Below, one piece after another: positions 61,955-64,000 of a DNA stretch of 64,000 bases. How positions within the stretch are numbered: position 1 is the first letter of the stretch; each line of letters begins with the position of its first letter. The position numbers were made by a program, and so were the translations under genes. Where the stretch lies: the NCBI RefSeq assembly GCF_040712315.1, contig NC_134013.1, positions 82,094,001 to 82,158,000 of the forward strand. The letters are read 5' to 3'. The notes below the pieces were generated by a model, which saw only the letters and a list, made by a program, of their open reading frames with translations, ran no database searches and was not told where the DNA came from. Origin of the DNA: Castanea sativa. Lineage: Eukaryota > Streptophyta > Magnoliopsida > Fagales > Fagaceae.

Positions 61955-62602
61955 CAATATTAAAATAGCATGTGTTTTGTATTCTCTTTTTCTATTGATG
62001 CATTGTAATGTTTTATGGGAATACATTATAAGAATTTTTTTTATCTATTTTTTTAATTGAGTGCTTCTAAATTGATATTTTTTTTGTATTTCATTTTTCC
62101 ATTGATGCATTGTAACATTTCATGGGAAGACTTTATGAGAACAATTTTTATTTATTGAAGTTAAATAAAATATTATACGTTTAATTTTAAAAAAATGACA
62201 CAAAATATAAATAATTATGATATGGAGGATGTTACTAAATTTAAATGTTGAATCAAATAAGATGAGAAGAAAAATAGTAAAAATGAAATGCATAGCAATA
62301 AACGCCATATTATTTTAGTTATGCTAAATATTATATTTTTATATACTATCTTTATAATTCAATAATATAACTGTTAACAACCAATGAAAATAAAAAAGAT
62401 AACAACATAAAACACAAAACTAAATTGTATCAAGCTGGATTACTAGTCAATTCCAATTTTAGCAAACTGATTGACTTCTAGTAGTCTAAAACCGATTTCT
62501 GCGATACATTTGGTGGAGCTTTCAATACTGCATCAGTATGTTTTGAAGATCAACTTGTTACACTAAAATAAAAAATATATATACCAAAAACTAAAGAAAA
62601 TC

Positions 62603-62675
<73 letters not shown>

Positions 62676-63195
62676 TTTTGTGTGTGGAAAGATAGAAATT
62701 ATGCATCGAATAAGAGAGGGAATGACAATTTTATAGTATGAGGATAAGAATAAGAAGAGTAAAAAATAAAGGAAGATAAAAAAAAAATAATAATAATAGT
62801 AATATTGAGAGTAGTGGGGATATGAAAAGTCAAAATGGAATGAGAAGGGTTGAAAAAAGTTAAGTTAGAGAGTAGTGAAAATATGAAAAGTTAAAATGGA
62901 ATTGAAAATTTAATAATAAATAAGAATAGTTAAAAATAAGATAAATTAAATATGATATTTTGATTGTAATATAATAGAGTTTTTTAATTCACTTTAAATG
63001 TTAAAAAATTGGGAAAAAATTCATAATGACATGGCTGCTAACGTGGCTCAACGTGAACATAGCAATATTAAATGTTACGCTTCAACTTTTAGTAATATAT
63101 AAATATAGATTACACGTATTTTTATAATTTTTTCACTCATACTTATTTTCAAAAAATATAAATAACGTTATTAGAACAACATTACCAAACGGCCC
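60051..63195. mobile_element. Non-autonomous TIR element (3.1 kb), specific to copy B
   Basis: Left end GGGCGTTTGGTTACG and right end (reverse complement) GGGCCGTTTGGTAATG form imperfect terminal repeats. Flanking trinucleotides ACT and ATT may be a decayed duplication. Copy A is continuous here (about 28640). The interior is very AT-rich with (ATT)n at about 61921-61954 and (GA)n at about 62619-62673. It has no transposase and contains the inverted-repeat unit at 61504-61858. Confidence 0.65.
61504..61858. repeat. Near-perfect 156-bp inverted repeat with 43-bp loop
   Basis: The arms 61504-61659 and 61703-61858 are reverse complements with one mismatch seen (ttcccc against tttccc). The unit begins TGTGAGGATAC, ends GTATCCTCACA and is flanked by GCTGC on both sides (61499-61503 and 61859-61863), a likely 5-bp target duplication. 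The arms are GC-rich in an AT-rich surrounding and contain GTCCCACATCGG, a match to the plant snRNA upstream sequence element (consensus RTCCCACATCG). On the left arm this is followed about 24 bases later by TTTATAAG. The two opposite-strand open frames here are mirror images of one another and not evidence of a gene. Confidence 0.9.
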
Positions 63196-64000
63196 ATTAT
63201 TCACAAATCTCACTTTGTCCCTCTGGCCTCTACCTCCACCTTACTTGTAATTTTTTTTTTTTTTCCTGATAATCCCTCGTCTTACTTGTATAGTTCATAC
63301 TAGTAAACTCACATTTGAATTTGAATTTGAAAAAAATATTAAAAAAACCTCATTTGTACATCTCATATTCGTGACTAGGATTGCGTAGAAGGTATTTTGC
63401 ACCAACATTTCAATCGGGTTTCACACAGCTCGAATTGCTAAAGGAGGTGATTGATAGGGGGTGAAGGTGGTGATTGATGCACTCCTTTTCAATGTTGGTC
63501 AACCAGTATGTTAGTCCTATGTTTTGGATCTCGACAATCATTGAACCAATTGTCAACTATATATACCTATATATTTTACAAAATACTTTAAAAAATACCC
63601 AAAAACCAAAGTTCAAATTTGTGTTACGAGATTTCCACACCAACCCAAGTCAAATTTGAGACTTCCTCCCTCACACCCACAACAAAACCAACCACCACTT
63701 CATATGTTGTCTTCGATCTTCAAGCAAAAGTTAGAGTCATCATATCTTCCACTGTTTCTACCTTCACCTACCCTTTTTCTTAGATTCAATTACTTAGACT
63801 TGCGCCCAAAAAACTCGCCTGACCAAGACCAACAAGCCGACACCTAATGGAATTGGCACGGTTCGGGCCTAACCAACTAGAACGGTTCAACTACATAAAC
63901 CCAAAAAAATCCGACTGTTTTAACCAATGAACAATGCTAATTGTGACCATATCAAACAAAGTAAAAGATATTTGAATTAAAAAAAAAAAAAAAAGTAAAG
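63196..64000. other. Upstream flank of zinc-finger gene B, collinear with copy A
   Basis: Matches about 28650-30300 of copy A without the Harbinger-type insert. It shows that the duplicated block reaches the right edge of the window and probably continues past it. No gene is recognised in it. Confidence 0.7.

Noticed and set aside
1..64000. CRISPR arrays, operons, bacterial ribosome-binding sites
   Set aside because: The window is plant nuclear DNA; the direct repeats seen are microsatellites, minisatellites and transposon duplications.
1..64000. tRNA or rRNA genes
   Set aside because: I saw no cloverleaf with paired acceptor and T arms; tRNA-like motifs are limited to SINE boxes and retroelement primer-binding sites.

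Overview
The window looks like nuclear DNA of a eudicot plant, probably a woody species. It is AT-rich, has spliced genes with canonical GT/AG introns, and carries abundant plant transposons: Ty1/copia and other LTR elements, L1- and RTE-type LINEs, a SINE, and hAT-, Harbinger- and MITE-type elements. The species cannot be fixed from the sequence. The repeat set reminds me of Fagaceae, but that is only an impression.

Layout. (1) 1-4.1 kb, minus strand: the first two coding exons of a plastid YbaB/EbfC-family protein (STIC2-like). The region after exon 2 holds an LTR-retrotransposon fragment, and the conserved core exon is not visible. (2) 4.3-11.2 kb: no gene seen, but a SINE, two Harbinger-type elements and MITEs. 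(3) 11.97-13.97 kb, plus strand: a complete four-exon gene for a 262-aa protein with repeated DLN motifs. (4) 16.85-28.28 kb, minus strand: a complete three-exon gene for a U1-type zinc-finger protein (copy A, 436 aa). (5) 31.4-36.1 kb, minus strand: an L1 LINE fragment, then five exons encoding the MIF4G and MA3 domains of an eIFiso4G-like translation factor. (6) 37.7-59.1 kb, minus strand: a second, rearranged copy of the zinc-finger gene (copy B).

The dominant structure is a direct segmental duplication. About 17.39-30.3 kb (A) matches about 37.79-64.0 kb (B) in the same orientation and the same gene order. B is roughly twice as long because it has gained a complete copia element (with a nested hAT-like element), solo-LTR-like sequences, two further hAT elements, a 1 kb Harbinger-like element, a 3.1 kb TIR element holding a near-perfect 156-bp inverted repeat, and a local tandem duplication. 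A has its own private insertions. Each copy therefore gives empty sites for insertions in the other.

The most interesting result is at the downstream end of B. Its third zinc-finger exon is broken after the first finger and joined, in frame, to a shortened relative of exon 2. That exon ends at a GT donor in phase 0, and the next recognisable exon downstream on the same strand is the first MIF4G exon of the eIFiso4G-like gene, also in phase 0. Spliced together, the eight exons make one uninterrupted 743-codon frame: N-terminal helix region, one U1-type finger, MIF4G, MA3. The eIF4E-binding N-terminus of normal eIFiso4G is not visible. This is a candidate chimeric gene formed between neighbouring genes. 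From memory, a YbaB-family gene (At2g24020) and eIFiso4G2 (At2g24050) lie close together in Arabidopsis, so the neighbourhood itself appears ancestral.
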